A model generated the notes under the pieces. That model had not been told where the DNA came from. It made no database searches and was given only the letters and a program-made list of their open reading frames with translations. A stretch of 64,000 bases of DNA from Capnocytophaga bilenii (GTDB lineage: Bacteria > Bacteroidota > Bacteroidia > Flavobacteriales > Flavobacteriaceae), in the NCBI RefSeq assembly GCF_017565765.1, contig NZ_JAGDYP010000003.1:271985-335984 (forward strand), given 5' to 3'. The position numbers and the translations under genes were made by a program. Every line of letters begins with the position of its first letter. The first letter of the stretch is position 1. Of this stretch, positions 44,848 to 54,251 are shown one piece after another.

Positions 44848-44868
44848 AATGATTAATGGTTAGATTAA
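44848..44868. repeat. TAATCAT-type heptamer stretch (weak)
   Basis: ATAATGATTAATGG then TTAGATTAATTTT just upstream of the receptor ATG. Confidence 0.4.
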
Positions 44869-44878
44869 TTTTACAAGG

Positions 44879-44909
44879 CAAAGGTACGAATAATATTCAG
44901 CATTTGCAA
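44879..44909 (-). promoter_or_regulatory. Promoter of the TonB-DUF5689 operon
   Basis: Minus strand TTG (44907-44909), 20 bases, TACCTTTG (44879-44886). Confidence 0.78.
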
Positions 44910-44940
44910 GAAAAAATGTTTAAAATTCTAACCGCTGGGG

Positions 44941-44974
44941 TAAAAAAGAAAGAGCTACACGGGAGTGTAGCTCT
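44941..44974 (-). terminator. Terminator of the SusCD operon
   Basis: AGAGCTACAC (44951-44960) and GTGTAGCTCT (44965-44974) form a perfect 10-bp stem with a 4-base loop; on the minus strand it is followed by TTCTTTTTTA. Confidence 0.9.
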
Positions 44975-45017
44975 CCCCCGTCTCTATTATCTGAATATAG
45001 AAGATGAAAAAATTATT

Positions 45018-46388
45018 TTAAAAATCGATTCCGAAGCCAGCTACGGTATATTCGGGGTGGGTAACGCTTTGCAATACGTATATATGGAAAAGCCAGCTGT
45101 ATGTCACTTTAGTGTTCTTGATTCTGAATCCGCCAGCACCTAAGTCTTTAAATCGGTTTAGTACAGTAAGGGCTGCAGCTTTTATGCGGGCATTAGCTGG
45201 AAGATTCCAGCTACTTCCACTTGTAGCTTCAGTAGCTGTACCTGTAAAGTACAATTTATTTCCACGTACTTCGTAAGGGCATATCAAATAGATAAATTCG
45301 TTGCGCCCTGAGAATTTATAAGCTACTTGCAAATGTATTTTGTTATTATCTCTGTCTATTTCTCCTATTCCGAAGTTTACGAAATTAGCAGGGTTGCTAC
45401 CGGCCTCTTTCATCACACGTATATAGTTGTTGTAAAAATAAGGTGCAGTATACTGGTGTTCAAAGAAATATGAGCTGCATATCCAAGCAGATATGGGACC
45501 TACAGTAAAATCTTTATAATCATTACCAAAGAAAGAATCGGGCGGATTTACACGATAGTATAGTTTTACAGTTACACCACCATTGGTTGCTTTATAGCTA
45601 GGGGGAGTGGTGGAGGTGTCTTTGGTAAGCTTGGTAAATTCTTTCCCTTGGAAGGTAACAGCAGGTTTGAATACCAAACCATCTTCAAGGAGTGATGCAC
45701 CTGCGGTTATTACTTCTTTTCTAGGGTCGTCTAAGCTGGTAAAGCTTGCCTTGCGATAGCGAGTTGAGCCCATAGTGTAGTTTTCGGTACCTTCAGGTCC
45801 CGTTACTTCTACTACATAGTGAAAGCGGTCTTTCATTATATCTACAAAGTTACTCCATTTGTTACCTATATTTGCCCACTCTTCAGGGGTAGCTTTTTCA
45901 AAATAAACGAACTGCTCAGTAGCCGAGCGTTGGGTTTTGAATTTTAGCTTATCACCTTCTTTCCCGTAGTAAAGGAATTCAAATTCACCATAAAATCCTT
46001 TGCCTCGTTCACCTTTATTAGAGTCGGCAAGAATGTGAAGGTGATTTTTGCTTACGAAAGATAGCATAGTACCTTGTCCTAATAATATTTGGTATTGGCT
46101 CGTGGTTACAGAGCTGGTACCATTTTCAAGGTTTATGTCAGACGACATTTGCACAAGCCCGTCATTAGTAAATTTCATTAGGACATTGTATCCCCCAAAG
46201 TATTCGGTATTGGTGAAATAGGTAAGTCGCCAGCCGTTGGGGGCAGAGGTGAGCTCGTGGCGCAGTTCGGCTTGTTTGTCTTCAAAACGCTGCGATGCGT
46301 TCTTGCCAAACAAGTCCTCTGGCTCGTTCTTTTGGCACGAGGTAAGTGCCAAGCTCGCTAAAAGGGTTATTAATAAAAACTTTCTCAT
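45018..46388 (-). CDS. DUF4302-type surface lipoprotein
   Basis: 456 residues with lipobox LALTSC (cysteine about residue 19). The early motif QRFEDKQAELRHELTSAPNGWRLTYF and YNVLMKFTNDGLVQMSSD is typical of DUF4302 proteins, which occur as the last gene of SusCD loci that carry an HExxH lipoprotein. Probably exposed at the surface or on the inner leaflet of the outer membrane. Four genes of the locus follow each other with gaps of 13-38 bases. Confidence 0.85.
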   Translation of the reverse strand: MRKFLLITLLASLALTSCQKNEPEDLFGKNASQRFEDKQAELRHELTSAPNGWRLTYFTNTEYFGGYNVLMKFTNDGLVQMSSDINLENGTSSVTTSQYQILLGQGTMLSFVSKNHLHILADSNKGERGKGFYGEFEFLYYGKEGDKLKFKTQRSATEQFVYFEKATPEEWANIGNKWSNFVDIMKDRFHYVVEVTGPEGTENYTMGSTRYRKASFTSLDDPRKEVITAGASLLEDGLVFKPAVTFQGKEFTKLTKDTSTTPPSYKATNGGVTVKLYYRVNPPDSFFGNDYKDFTVGPISAWICSSYFFEHQYTAPYFYNNYIRVMKEAGSNPANFVNFGIGEIDRDNNKIHLQVAYKFSGRNEFIYLICPYEVRGNKLYFTGTATEATSGSSWNLPANARIKAAALTVLNRFKDLGAGGFRIKNTKVTYSWLFHIYVLQSVTHPEYTVAGFGIDF

Positions 46389-46426
46389 TGTTCTGTCTTT
46401 TTTAAGTTATATATGCACTAAAGGGT

Positions 46427-47272
46427 CTATCGCAAAGCAGCTATCATTTTATCTTCTACTTTAGCTTGTAGCTCATAGATGTCTATATTCCATTTTTTCT
46501 TGAAATAGTCTGCTACAAAGGCTTCTTTACGGCGTATAGCAGCTTTACCTGTAGCACTGCTAATAGCATCTACGCGTGCGTCCCAAGCAGCACGTGAGCC
46601 GCTTAGCATTCCCGAGGTGATTTCAGCAAAGTCTTCTTTGTCATTAAGCATAGAGTAGGGGGTGATAAATCCCGCTTCGTTAGCTTCGGCAGTAGATACG
46701 TTGTACCAAGTACTAATGTATCCATCTGGGGTAATCTTTGCAAAATCAGGGTCGTAAGGTTTCTTTTGATTGATAATGTGGCAATACTCGTGCTGAATAG
46801 TGTGAAAGTATTCACGAGTAGCACGCTGATTGCGTTTGTCAAGCAAATCTACCTCAAAAAGCGTAATTTTAAGTCCGCTATCTGCTATCCCCAAGGTACG
46901 TGTACCACTGCTGTTGTAGTTATGCCCCCCAATGAGTGCTATCTGGCGGGGTGCTATTTCTTTCACAAAGTTAGGACCTGCAATCTCGGTATAGGCATCT
47001 ATCCACACACTACGTACAATTTCCAACAAAGGGCGTACTTTGCTTTCGGTAGGGGGGTATAAGTAACGGCTGTTGTCAAAGTCAGAATCTACGTATCTGT
47101 AAGTTACAGTAATATTGTAAGGGCGTGTGAAAGTAGCGTCAATATATTCGTCAAGAGCAGTACGAGCTACAATACTTTCTTTAAGCACACTTTCAGGGTT
47201 AAGTGTTTCTTTATCGTTGCAAGCTGTCAGCACAACGGCTGCAAGGCTCATTATTAGGCTTTTCTTTTTCAT
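46427..47272 (-). CDS. Substrate-import-associated zinc metallohydrolase lipoprotein
   Basis: 281 residues: lipobox VLTAC (Cys18) and the zinc site HTIQHEYCHIINQ with HEYCH at 161-165; the third ligand is probably Glu in the EANEAGFITPYS or EDFAEITSG segments downstream. The family is named for its fixed association with SusC/SusD pairs and likely trims a protein or peptide ligand at the surface before import. Its place as third gene after susC and susD fits this exactly. Confidence 0.92.
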   Translation of the reverse strand: MKKKSLIMSLAAVVLTACNDKETLNPESVLKESIVARTALDEYIDATFTRPYNITVTYRYVDSDFDNSRYLYPPTESKVRPLLEIVRSVWIDAYTEIAGPNFVKEIAPRQIALIGGHNYNSSGTRTLGIADSGLKITLFEVDLLDKRNQRATREYFHTIQHEYCHIINQKKPYDPDFAKITPDGYISTWYNVSTAEANEAGFITPYSMLNDKEDFAEITSGMLSGSRAAWDARVDAISSATGKAAIRRKEAFVADYFKKKWNIDIYELQAKVEDKMIAALR

Positions 47273-47287
47273 AGTGCTTTATATTTA

Positions 47288-48796
47288 TTATCGTGGGTTA
47301 GGAGCTACACCTGCGTTAGTAGCATCTATAGGTATTTGCAATTCACGGCGTTTGTCGTCTTTGTTTAGTACATACACATTACCCGCGCTACCTGCTTTGT
47401 GTTCTATGGTCATTCCAAGGCGTTTGTTATCAAACCAGCGTAATCCTTCAAATAAAAATACCATACGGCGAATGTCCATCACACATTGTAACAGCTCACG
47501 TCTTTCTTCAGTAAGTTGTCTTTCGTAGTAAGGGTGAAAAACGTCTCCTTGGTCGCCATAACCTTCGCGCACTTCCGATTCGGTAACCGCAAAATCATCA
47601 GGAATGGTTTGGCGTGTTTTTTTACGCATAAAGGTTATGAAATCGTCTAAGAATTTTTGCTTTTGGTCTGTCATTACATAAGCCTCTAAGCGGTTTAGGA
47701 ACGCTTCGTCATAAGTAAGTACAGCCACCATATTATATCGTTCGCCTATACCTATAGATACGTTTTCGTATTTAAAGTATTCTTGAAACTTAGGTATATT
47801 CCTGTAATCGTCAAGACCGTAGAAAGAATAAGCCCAAGTAGCAGGATAGCCCATTTTTTTTAGTGGCATAGCCGCTGTAATAGCATCCGAAAGTTCTAAG
47901 GTAAGCCCGTATTTGTTACTCGCAAATTCGTCGTTGAACGATGACATTACGCTCATTACTAAGGCGTTAGCAGGCTCATCAGCAGCCGAGTATCTAAGTG
48001 CTTGCTCGTAGTAGCCTAAGCCGCGTTGTCCTTTTATATCGCGCAATTTAGGAGTAGGATCGCTACCCAAAGCGGCATTAGCGTGAAATATTACCCTGTC
48101 CCACTCACCTTTCATTAGGTAAAAACGGCTTGCGAATACGTGTGCCGCTTCGGTAGTGAAGTGGTAGCGAGCTTTTTTGTACTTAGTATTGTCTATCAGT
48201 GGCAACCCTTCTTGTAAGTCGCGCTCAATAGCATCGTAATATTCTTTTAATGAGATGCGTTTGTAGCGTTCAAATACGTGAGTTTCAGGAGTAACCACAT
48301 AAGGCAAGCCAAGGTCGGCAGCAGCGGTACTAGGGTTATATGGCTTGCACCATAAGAAACCCAGCATAAAGTGGTTGTAAGCACGTGCCACAAGGGCTTC
48401 ACCCTTTAGGTAGTCAGTATTTCTGCCTCCACCCAGTTTTTTCACTTCTTCCAAAGCCTGATTGGCACTTGCTATCGCTGCCCAAGTCTTATTCCAAAAG
48501 AACGAAGGTGTGTCATACAAATTTACATCGTTATTGCTGCGCCAAAAGTACATATCAGCATTCACTTTAGAGTTAGAACCTAAGTTTACCTTATCACCAG
48601 CGTTGTCGCTCATCGCTTCGCAAATACCCATATAGAGACCTTCTGGATAGGCAGAAACTAAGAGTTCTTGCACATCCTCTGCCGAATCCAATTCGGCACG
48701 AGGATTAGGCGACTCGTCCAAAAACTTGTCGCAAGAGCTCAGCGTTACAGTCATTGCCGCTGCAGCTATATATGTATATAAATAATTTCTTTTCAT
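47288..48796 (-). CDS. SusD/RagB family nutrient-binding lipoprotein
   Basis: 502 residues. Lipobox TLSSC (cysteine near residue 22) is followed by DKFLDESPNPRAELDSAEDVQELL, the usual SusD N-terminus, and TPR-like helices (LKGEALVARAYNHFMLGFLWCKPY, characteristic). The C-terminus has RRMVFLFEGLRWFDNKRLGM. It forms the lid over the SusC pore. With the adjacent protease lipoprotein, a peptide or glycopeptide ligand is more likely than a plain polysaccharide. Confidence 0.93.
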   Translation of the reverse strand: MKRNYLYTYIAAAAMTVTLSSCDKFLDESPNPRAELDSAEDVQELLVSAYPEGLYMGICEAMSDNAGDKVNLGSNSKVNADMYFWRSNNDVNLYDTPSFFWNKTWAAIASANQALEEVKKLGGGRNTDYLKGEALVARAYNHFMLGFLWCKPYNPSTAAADLGLPYVVTPETHVFERYKRISLKEYYDAIERDLQEGLPLIDNTKYKKARYHFTTEAAHVFASRFYLMKGEWDRVIFHANAALGSDPTPKLRDIKGQRGLGYYEQALRYSAADEPANALVMSVMSSFNDEFASNKYGLTLELSDAITAAMPLKKMGYPATWAYSFYGLDDYRNIPKFQEYFKYENVSIGIGERYNMVAVLTYDEAFLNRLEAYVMTDQKQKFLDDFITFMRKKTRQTIPDDFAVTESEVREGYGDQGDVFHPYYERQLTEERRELLQCVMDIRRMVFLFEGLRWFDNKRLGMTIEHKAGSAGNVYVLNKDDKRRELQIPIDATNAGVAPNPR

Positions 48797-48809
48797 TGTC
48801 GTTCAGTTT

Positions 48810-51800
48810 TTAGATGCCAAGATTGATAGTAAAGGTATATTGTGCTGTGATAGGGTAAGCTACCCCGCCTGAACGGAAGAACTCTGGATCTTGACCGTTT
48901 AAGTTTTTATCAGCATAGATAAGGAACGGATTGGCACTTTGCAAGCGCAAAGTTAGATTGCTTATCTTTAGGTCGTCAAGCACATCTTTAGGGAAGTTGT
49001 AGCTTAAGCCTATACTCTTCATACGTACAAACGATCCATCTACTATGCGAGCATCAGAATAGTTATAAGTGTTGTATACTCGTTGCAAGGTAAATGAGCG
49101 CATTTCATATACAGTTCTTCGTGAGGGTATAGAAGGTATCTGCGTAGTAGCTTCATCTCCTGGGTTCACCCAACGATTCTTCATTTCTCTTGGGAATACA
49201 CTCAAATCACTATATCCTACTGAATATTCAGGCGATTTACGTATTTTGTTACCTGCTTGCCAAGTGATGAGGAAACTAAGTTCCCAGTTTTTATACTTAA
49301 AGGTGTTAGAAAAACCTCCTGTGATGTTAGGTTCTACCCCTCCTTCTTTCTTCAAGTATTCCAAGATACCTTCAGTTTCTTGAAAATCTATACCACTATA
49401 GTCGCGAGAACCATCTTTAAGGTTGAATAGCGGTAACCCTTTACCACTAAGCCCTGCAAACTGATAGGAATAAATCGTATTGCGTTGTCCGCCTACTACG
49501 TTACCACCCACTTCGCGTATTAGGTTGAAGGCATTAGGTGTATAAGTAAGCTTAGTGATCTCTTGGTCAAAGTATGCAAAGTTGAAACCTGTATTCCAGC
49601 TAAAGTTAGGGTTCGTTTCATCTTTTACAATGTTACGAGTTTCTATAGCCACTTCCACCCCTTTGGTAACCATCGAAGCGTTGTTAGCCAATTTGATGTG
49701 CTCACCACCTATACCCGAAGTACGAACATAGTCTATCAAATCTTTTGAGTTCTTTTGGTACAAGTCAGCCGATAAGTTCGCACGGTTTTTAAACAAGCCA
49801 AGTTCAAACCCAAAATTTGTTTCATATACCTTTTCCCAAGTAAGGTCTGAATTTTGTAGCGCACGTATGTAAATCATACTTTCGCGGTCTTCAGGCAAAT
49901 AGCGGTTAGTGATATCATTGCCATAGATAGCCACTGCATTACTTGCGTTTGCCAAGCCTGCTATCAAGCCGTAGCTCGCACGTAGCGCAAGGTTAGATAT
50001 GTATTTGTTTCCGTCTAAGAATTTTTCTTTGTTCGCATTCCAGCGTCCACTCACGTTCCAAGTAGGCAACCAGCGTGATGAACGAGCTTTACCCAATTGG
50101 TTACTACCTTCATAGTTAAGCGTTCCCGATAGCACATAGCGGTCGTCATAAGTATAAGCCGCTTGTGAGAAGAAAGCTATACCGCGTTCTTTGTAAAAAC
50201 TCTTGCCAAAATAAGGCGCATTCTCTTGTATAGTCTTTTGTACAGCACGATAGTCGGTAAAAGCAGTACCTCCTTTTTTAAACTGGTAACCATAACCGTA
50301 GAAGAATGAGTTATCACGATCAGTATGACGGAACTCCTGTCCTAAGAACAAGCGTACATCGTGTACCTTATTAAACAAATTTTTATACTCAAGAGCATTG
50401 CGCAAGTAGTAGCTTTGCAAGTTGTTTTCAGTAAGTTTAAAGATACCTCCATTGGCAAGTACTACTTCAGGCAAATTATCAGGGTTTTTAGGATCTTTAA
50501 ACAAGAAAGGGTTTGCGTTAGCCACTATAGTAGTTTCATTAGCACGATAAGCCCCCACTATGTTTGATTTTTCAGTCATAGTGTGTTCATTGCTACTCTT
50601 TACGTGGCGCAATGACCCCAAAAAGTTATATTTTAGCCCTTTAGCCAATTTTATTTCCATATCACCTTGCAACTTATACTCCAGCATATTCACATCCATA
50701 TAGTTGTTAGCCAGCTCGTGCAAGATGTTCATAGGTGCATAGTTATAACGATAGTACTCCAAGTTACCATTCTCGTCATAAGGGCGAAGCGTACGGCTGG
50801 TATTAAGCGCATAGCTAAATGGGTTGATGTCAAAATCACGCTCATAACCACCATTTACAGGGTTTGAAGTACGGTTGTAAGTACCAGGTGCTTTTTGCGC
50901 ACGCAATGACCCCTGTGCCAAGATGCCCAATTTCACCTTGCTTGATAAGTCGTAAGACGATTTAATGTTACCTGTTACACGATGCACACGATCAGCTATA
51001 CTCCATCCTGGGTCTACGTAAAAACCTAACGAACCATAAGTACTAGAGTTTTCACTACCCCCTGAAAGGCTCACAGTATGGTTTTGTGTAAGCGAAGGGC
51101 GGAACAAAGTTTTAAACCAGTCAGTATTAGCATATTCGTATTTGCGTAAGAAAGCAAGTTTAGCGCGTTCTGTATTTTCAAGCCCAAATCTACCAGTATT
51201 AGGGTCGTAGCTATCTATAGCGCGATACATCATATTATATACCCCACCATAACGAGCTTGAGTGTGTGATGATAGTGCAAAATACCCTTTTTGCTCCAAC
51301 TCACGGTATACCGACATTGTTTCTTGAGAGTTCATTATATCAAATTGGCTGTAAGTAGGCACCATTCGTACCGACTCTTCCAATTGGTAGTTCAATTTAG
51401 TAGGCACATTGCGTTTGCCTCCTTTAGTAGTGATGATTACCGCACCGTTTAGCGCACGAGCACCATATAGTGATAGTGCCGAAGCATCTTTCAAGATTTC
51501 GATGCTTTCAATATCATTAGCATTAAGCCCTGATATCGCCGAACTCACCAAAGTAGAAGCGTCACCCGAAGCCAATTGCTCAAAGCTCAAGTTTACCACC
51601 TCTTCTTGTACAGCACCATCCACTACCCATAGCGGTTTGGTATCACCAAAGATAGATGAACCACCACGTATGGTGATTTTAGGCGAAGTACCAAATGTAC
51701 CCGAAATGTTCTGTACATTCACCCCTGCAGCACGTCCTTCAATCATACGACCTACGTCCACCAAACCATCAATCTTAATTTCGTCAGCTTTCAAGGTTTG

Positions 51801-52181
51801 TACAGCCCCAGTAAGCTTTTGCTTGTCAATAGTTTGATAACCTGTAGCTACTACATCTACCCCATCAATTTGAGTTACATCATCTTTCAGGGTAACATTA
51901 ATAACCGTTTGGTTACCAATTTTTTTCTCCACCGAGCGCATACCCAATAGCGAGAACACAAGCACAACGTCCTTGTCATCCGGTACCTTTATGGTATACT
52001 TCCCATTAAAGTCGGTAGCTACACCGTGATTCAAGGAGCCTTTTACCACGACAGTGGCAACAGCAAGGGGGTCACCAGTATCATCTTTTACCTCCCCTGT
52101 TATGGTACGATAATTCTGCGCATAAGCTCCTCCTACCAGCAGCAGAGACCATAACAAACAATACATAACTTTTTGTTTCAT
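48810..52181 (-). CDS. SusC/RagA family TonB-linked outer-membrane protein
   Basis: 1123 residues: signal peptide (LLLVGGAYAQ), regulatory-like domain (ITGEVKDDTGDPLAVATVVVKGS), SusC plug start DGVDVVATGYQTIDKQKLTGAVQTL, ILKDASALSLYGARALNGAVIITTKGG, and a long barrel ending YTFTINLGI. It is the TonB-driven pore of the locus. The -7 box is poor (AATCTTTG at about 52210-52217), which may mean an activator is needed; no sigma/anti-sigma pair is adjacent. Confidence 0.94.
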   Translation of the reverse strand: MKQKVMYCLLWSLLLVGGAYAQNYRTITGEVKDDTGDPLAVATVVVKGSLNHGVATDFNGKYTIKVPDDKDVVLVFSLLGMRSVEKKIGNQTVINVTLKDDVTQIDGVDVVATGYQTIDKQKLTGAVQTLKADEIKIDGLVDVGRMIEGRAAGVNVQNISGTFGTSPKITIRGGSSIFGDTKPLWVVDGAVQEEVVNLSFEQLASGDASTLVSSAISGLNANDIESIEILKDASALSLYGARALNGAVIITTKGGKRNVPTKLNYQLEESVRMVPTYSQFDIMNSQETMSVYRELEQKGYFALSSHTQARYGGVYNMMYRAIDSYDPNTGRFGLENTERAKLAFLRKYEYANTDWFKTLFRPSLTQNHTVSLSGGSENSSTYGSLGFYVDPGWSIADRVHRVTGNIKSSYDLSSKVKLGILAQGSLRAQKAPGTYNRTSNPVNGGYERDFDINPFSYALNTSRTLRPYDENGNLEYYRYNYAPMNILHELANNYMDVNMLEYKLQGDMEIKLAKGLKYNFLGSLRHVKSSNEHTMTEKSNIVGAYRANETTIVANANPFLFKDPKNPDNLPEVVLANGGIFKLTENNLQSYYLRNALEYKNLFNKVHDVRLFLGQEFRHTDRDNSFFYGYGYQFKKGGTAFTDYRAVQKTIQENAPYFGKSFYKERGIAFFSQAAYTYDDRYVLSGTLNYEGSNQLGKARSSRWLPTWNVSGRWNANKEKFLDGNKYISNLALRASYGLIAGLANASNAVAIYGNDITNRYLPEDRESMIYIRALQNSDLTWEKVYETNFGFELGLFKNRANLSADLYQKNSKDLIDYVRTSGIGGEHIKLANNASMVTKGVEVAIETRNIVKDETNPNFSWNTGFNFAYFDQEITKLTYTPNAFNLIREVGGNVVGGQRNTIYSYQFAGLSGKGLPLFNLKDGSRDYSGIDFQETEGILEYLKKEGGVEPNITGGFSNTFKYKNWELSFLITWQAGNKIRKSPEYSVGYSDLSVFPREMKNRWVNPGDEATTQIPSIPSRRTVYEMRSFTLQRVYNTYNYSDARIVDGSFVRMKSIGLSYNFPKDVLDDLKISNLTLRLQSANPFLIYADKNLNGQDPEFFRSGGVAYPITAQYTFTINLGI

Positions 52182-52748
52182 CGCTATTATTATTTATCTA
52201 TTAACTGCCGCAAAGATTTAAAAAATAATTTATAAAAGCAAATAATTATTACTTTTTTTTCAATCACTACCGCAAAATAGCCAAAAAAACATTTTTGTAT
52301 ATAGATTTTGATAATAATGCAATGAAAAATATAAATAGTTGAAATTTATATAATATATTTCCTTTTAAATATCTATTTTTATCAATCAATATCTTAAAAA
52401 TGTTATTATATTTTCAATAAAAACAGTTGCAAGGCAGTGTATAATCATAAGATACTTATAATCATACGATTAGCATAAATATAAACACGTAGATGTTCCT
52501 TTTGTGGCACACTTCTACCCTTCTAAAATTTAACATTCATTAACAGCCCTAAATACCCCTAAAAACACCTCAATTCAAAAGAGCGCCTATCACCTCAAAA
52601 ACTATGCCAATACTATAAAATGTATATAAAATAATGAGCCGTTAGCCCATTGTTCAAAACATACCTTCCCCTTACCTTCCCCTTACCTTGAGCGAACATT
52701 GAGCGAAGGTTCAGCGAAGGATAAGTGAAGGAAAGTCGGCAACACAAA
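52182..52748. other. AT-rich intergenic region between susC and rnpA
   Basis: No gene seen. The left half is very AT-rich and contains the weak susC -7 box. A direct repeat of CTTACCTTCCC (about 52663-52687) leads into the 11-mer array at 52688-52742, which abuts the octamer array before rnpA. Confidence 0.7.
52688..52742. repeat. 11-mer array WTSAGCGAAGG (five units)
   Basis: TTGAGCGAACA, TTGAGCGAAGG, TTCAGCGAAGG, ATAAGTGAAGG and AAAGTCGGCAA, all in exact 11-bp register. Confidence 0.9.
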
Positions 52749-52766
52749 TTTGCTAATTTGCTAATT
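52749..52766. repeat. Octamer array TTTGCTAA (two units), overlapping the rnpA promoter
   Basis: Two perfect TTTGCTAA units. The first TTTG (52749-52752) stands 20 bases before the -7 box. Confidence 0.85.
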
Positions 52767-52780
52767 ACTTCTTACCTTTG
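52749..52780 (+). promoter_or_regulatory. Promoter of rnpA-fic
   Basis: TTTG 52749-52752 (from the octamer repeat), 20 bases, TACCTTTG 52773-52780. The start codon TTG 52806 follows 25 bases later. Confidence 0.75.
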
Positions 52781-52805
52781 CGCATTATTTTATAGTTCAA
52801 AGACC

Positions 52806-53180
52806 TTGTTTACATTCTCTAAAAACGAAAAGCTATGCAAGCGTGACCATATACAGCAGCTATTTTCAGCCCCCGATAGCCACACCATCTATCCCCTCAA
52901 GCTGCTTTATACCCCCATACACACGCTACAAGCACCTTATCAACTACTGGTAAGCGTGCCAAAACGCACATTCAAAAAAGCAGTACATCGCAACCGCCTA
53001 AAACGCCTCATTCGTGAAGCCTACAGGTTGCAAAAACACCACCTACCACACCCCACCACACCCTATGCCTTAGCAATCATATATATAGGTAAAGAACTCA
53101 CCACCTACCAACACATCTACCACACCCTCACCCAACTGATTGAAAAACTAAACCCTAACATCAAAAACGATAAAATATGA
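52806..53180 (+). CDS. rnpA: Ribonuclease P protein component
   Basis: 124 residues from TTG 52806. The start is set by the promoter at 52749-52780 and by the family N-terminus FTFSKNEKLCKRDHIQQLF; the open frame further upstream is repeat DNA. The RNA-binding block RNRLKRLIREAYR is at 62-74. It binds the catalytic RNA and helps cleave tRNA leaders. rpmH is not beside it. The stop overlaps the fic start by 4 bases (ATGA), an unusual pairing. Confidence 0.92.
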   Translation: MFTFSKNEKLCKRDHIQQLFSAPDSHTIYPLKLLYTPIHTLQAPYQLLVSVPKRTFKKAVHRNRLKRLIREAYRLQKHHLPHPTTPYALAIIYIGKELTTYQHIYHTLTQLIEKLNPNIKNDKI

Positions 53181-54250
53181 TAAATAACTTTAGCCTATCA
53201 CTATTACCACCCCCAGCAGAAGTGGAAACACGCGAAATACTCAAACAACTAAACCTCTCGCATAGGCATTTGGCAGAACTCAAAGGAATTGTTAAAACCA
53301 TTCCAAATGAGCAAATACTTATTAATACACTTTCACTTCAAGAAGCAAAAAGTAGTAGCGAAATCGAAAATATAGTTACTACTCACGATGACCTCTATAA
53401 AGAACATATTATGATAGAAACAAATCCTGCAAGCAAAGAAGTTGTTAATTATGCTAAAGGATTGAAAATGGGATTTGAAATTGTACGTAAAGAAAAACTC
53501 TTATTAAACAAACATATATTACTGATACAAGAACAATTAGAAGAAAATAAAGCAGGATTTAGAACGCAAGCAGGCACAAAACTCATCAACAGCAAAAAAG
53601 AGGTAGTATATACCCCACCACAAGATAAAAATGAAATCCTAAACCTAATGGCAAACTTAGAGCGATTCATCAACGACCCCAATTTCTCAGACCTCGACCC
53701 TCTAACTAAAATGGCAATTATACACTATCAATTTGAAAGTATACACCCTTTTTATGATGGGAACGGACGTACAGGGCGTATTATCAATATCTTGTATTTA
53801 GTATTAGAAGGATTGTTAGATCTTCCTGTACTATACCTCAGTAGGTATATTATTCAGTACAAAGACGATTATTACAAGGCATTGCAAGGGGTAAGAACTC
53901 ACGGCGACTGGCAAACACTGATATTGTACCTACTAAAAGGAGTAGAAGTAACAGCTATTGAAACCATAAGTTTGGTAGAAAATATCAAAACACTAATGCA
54001 AAACACCAAACAACGCCTCCGTACAGAACTGCCAAAAATCTATAGCCAAGATCTACTAAACAACCTTTTTAAAAACCCATATACCAAAATAGAGTTTTTA
54101 GAAGCAGATTTGAATGTAACAAGACGTACAGCCCAAAATTATTTAGATGCTATTACCGAAATAGGACTTTTAGAAAAACTAAAAATAGGAAAAACAAACT
54201 ATTATATAAATGAATTTCTAATAAAAGTGCTTATAGGAGAAAAAGTATAA
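53177..54250 (+). CDS. Fic family protein, class II (N-terminal inhibitory helix)
   Basis: 357 residues. The Fic motif HPFYDGNGRTGR is complete at 190-201. An inhibitory motif of the (S/T)xxxE(G/N) type, S60-xxx-E64-N65 in SSSEIENI, lies before it, which defines a class II Fic protein kept in check by its own helix. A flap region PPQDKNEILNLM precedes the core and a winged helix (VTRRTAQNYLDAITEIGLLE) ends the protein. Such enzymes transfer AMP to target proteins. It is translationally coupled to rnpA. Confidence 0.93.
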   Translation: MINNFSLSLLPPPAEVETREILKQLNLSHRHLAELKGIVKTIPNEQILINTLSLQEAKSSSEIENIVTTHDDLYKEHIMIETNPASKEVVNYAKGLKMGFEIVRKEKLLLNKHILLIQEQLEENKAGFRTQAGTKLINSKKEVVYTPPQDKNEILNLMANLERFINDPNFSDLDPLTKMAIIHYQFESIHPFYDGNGRTGRIINILYLVLEGLLDLPVLYLSRYIIQYKDDYYKALQGVRTHGDWQTLILYLLKGVEVTAIETISLVENIKTLMQNTKQRLRTELPKIYSQDLLNNLFKNPYTKIEFLEADLNVTRRTAQNYLDAITEIGLLEKLKIGKTNYYINEFLIKVLIGEKV

Positions 54251-54251
54251 C

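Noticed and set aside
44856..45143. Plus-strand frame of 95 codons after the TonB receptor promoter
   Set aside because: It crosses the terminator of the SusCD operon and the end of the DUF4302 gene on the other strand; composition is not coding-like.
52725..52805. Upstream extension of rnpA (27 residues)
   Set aside because: It consists of the octamer array and the promoter; the RnpA family N-terminus starts at TTG 52806.
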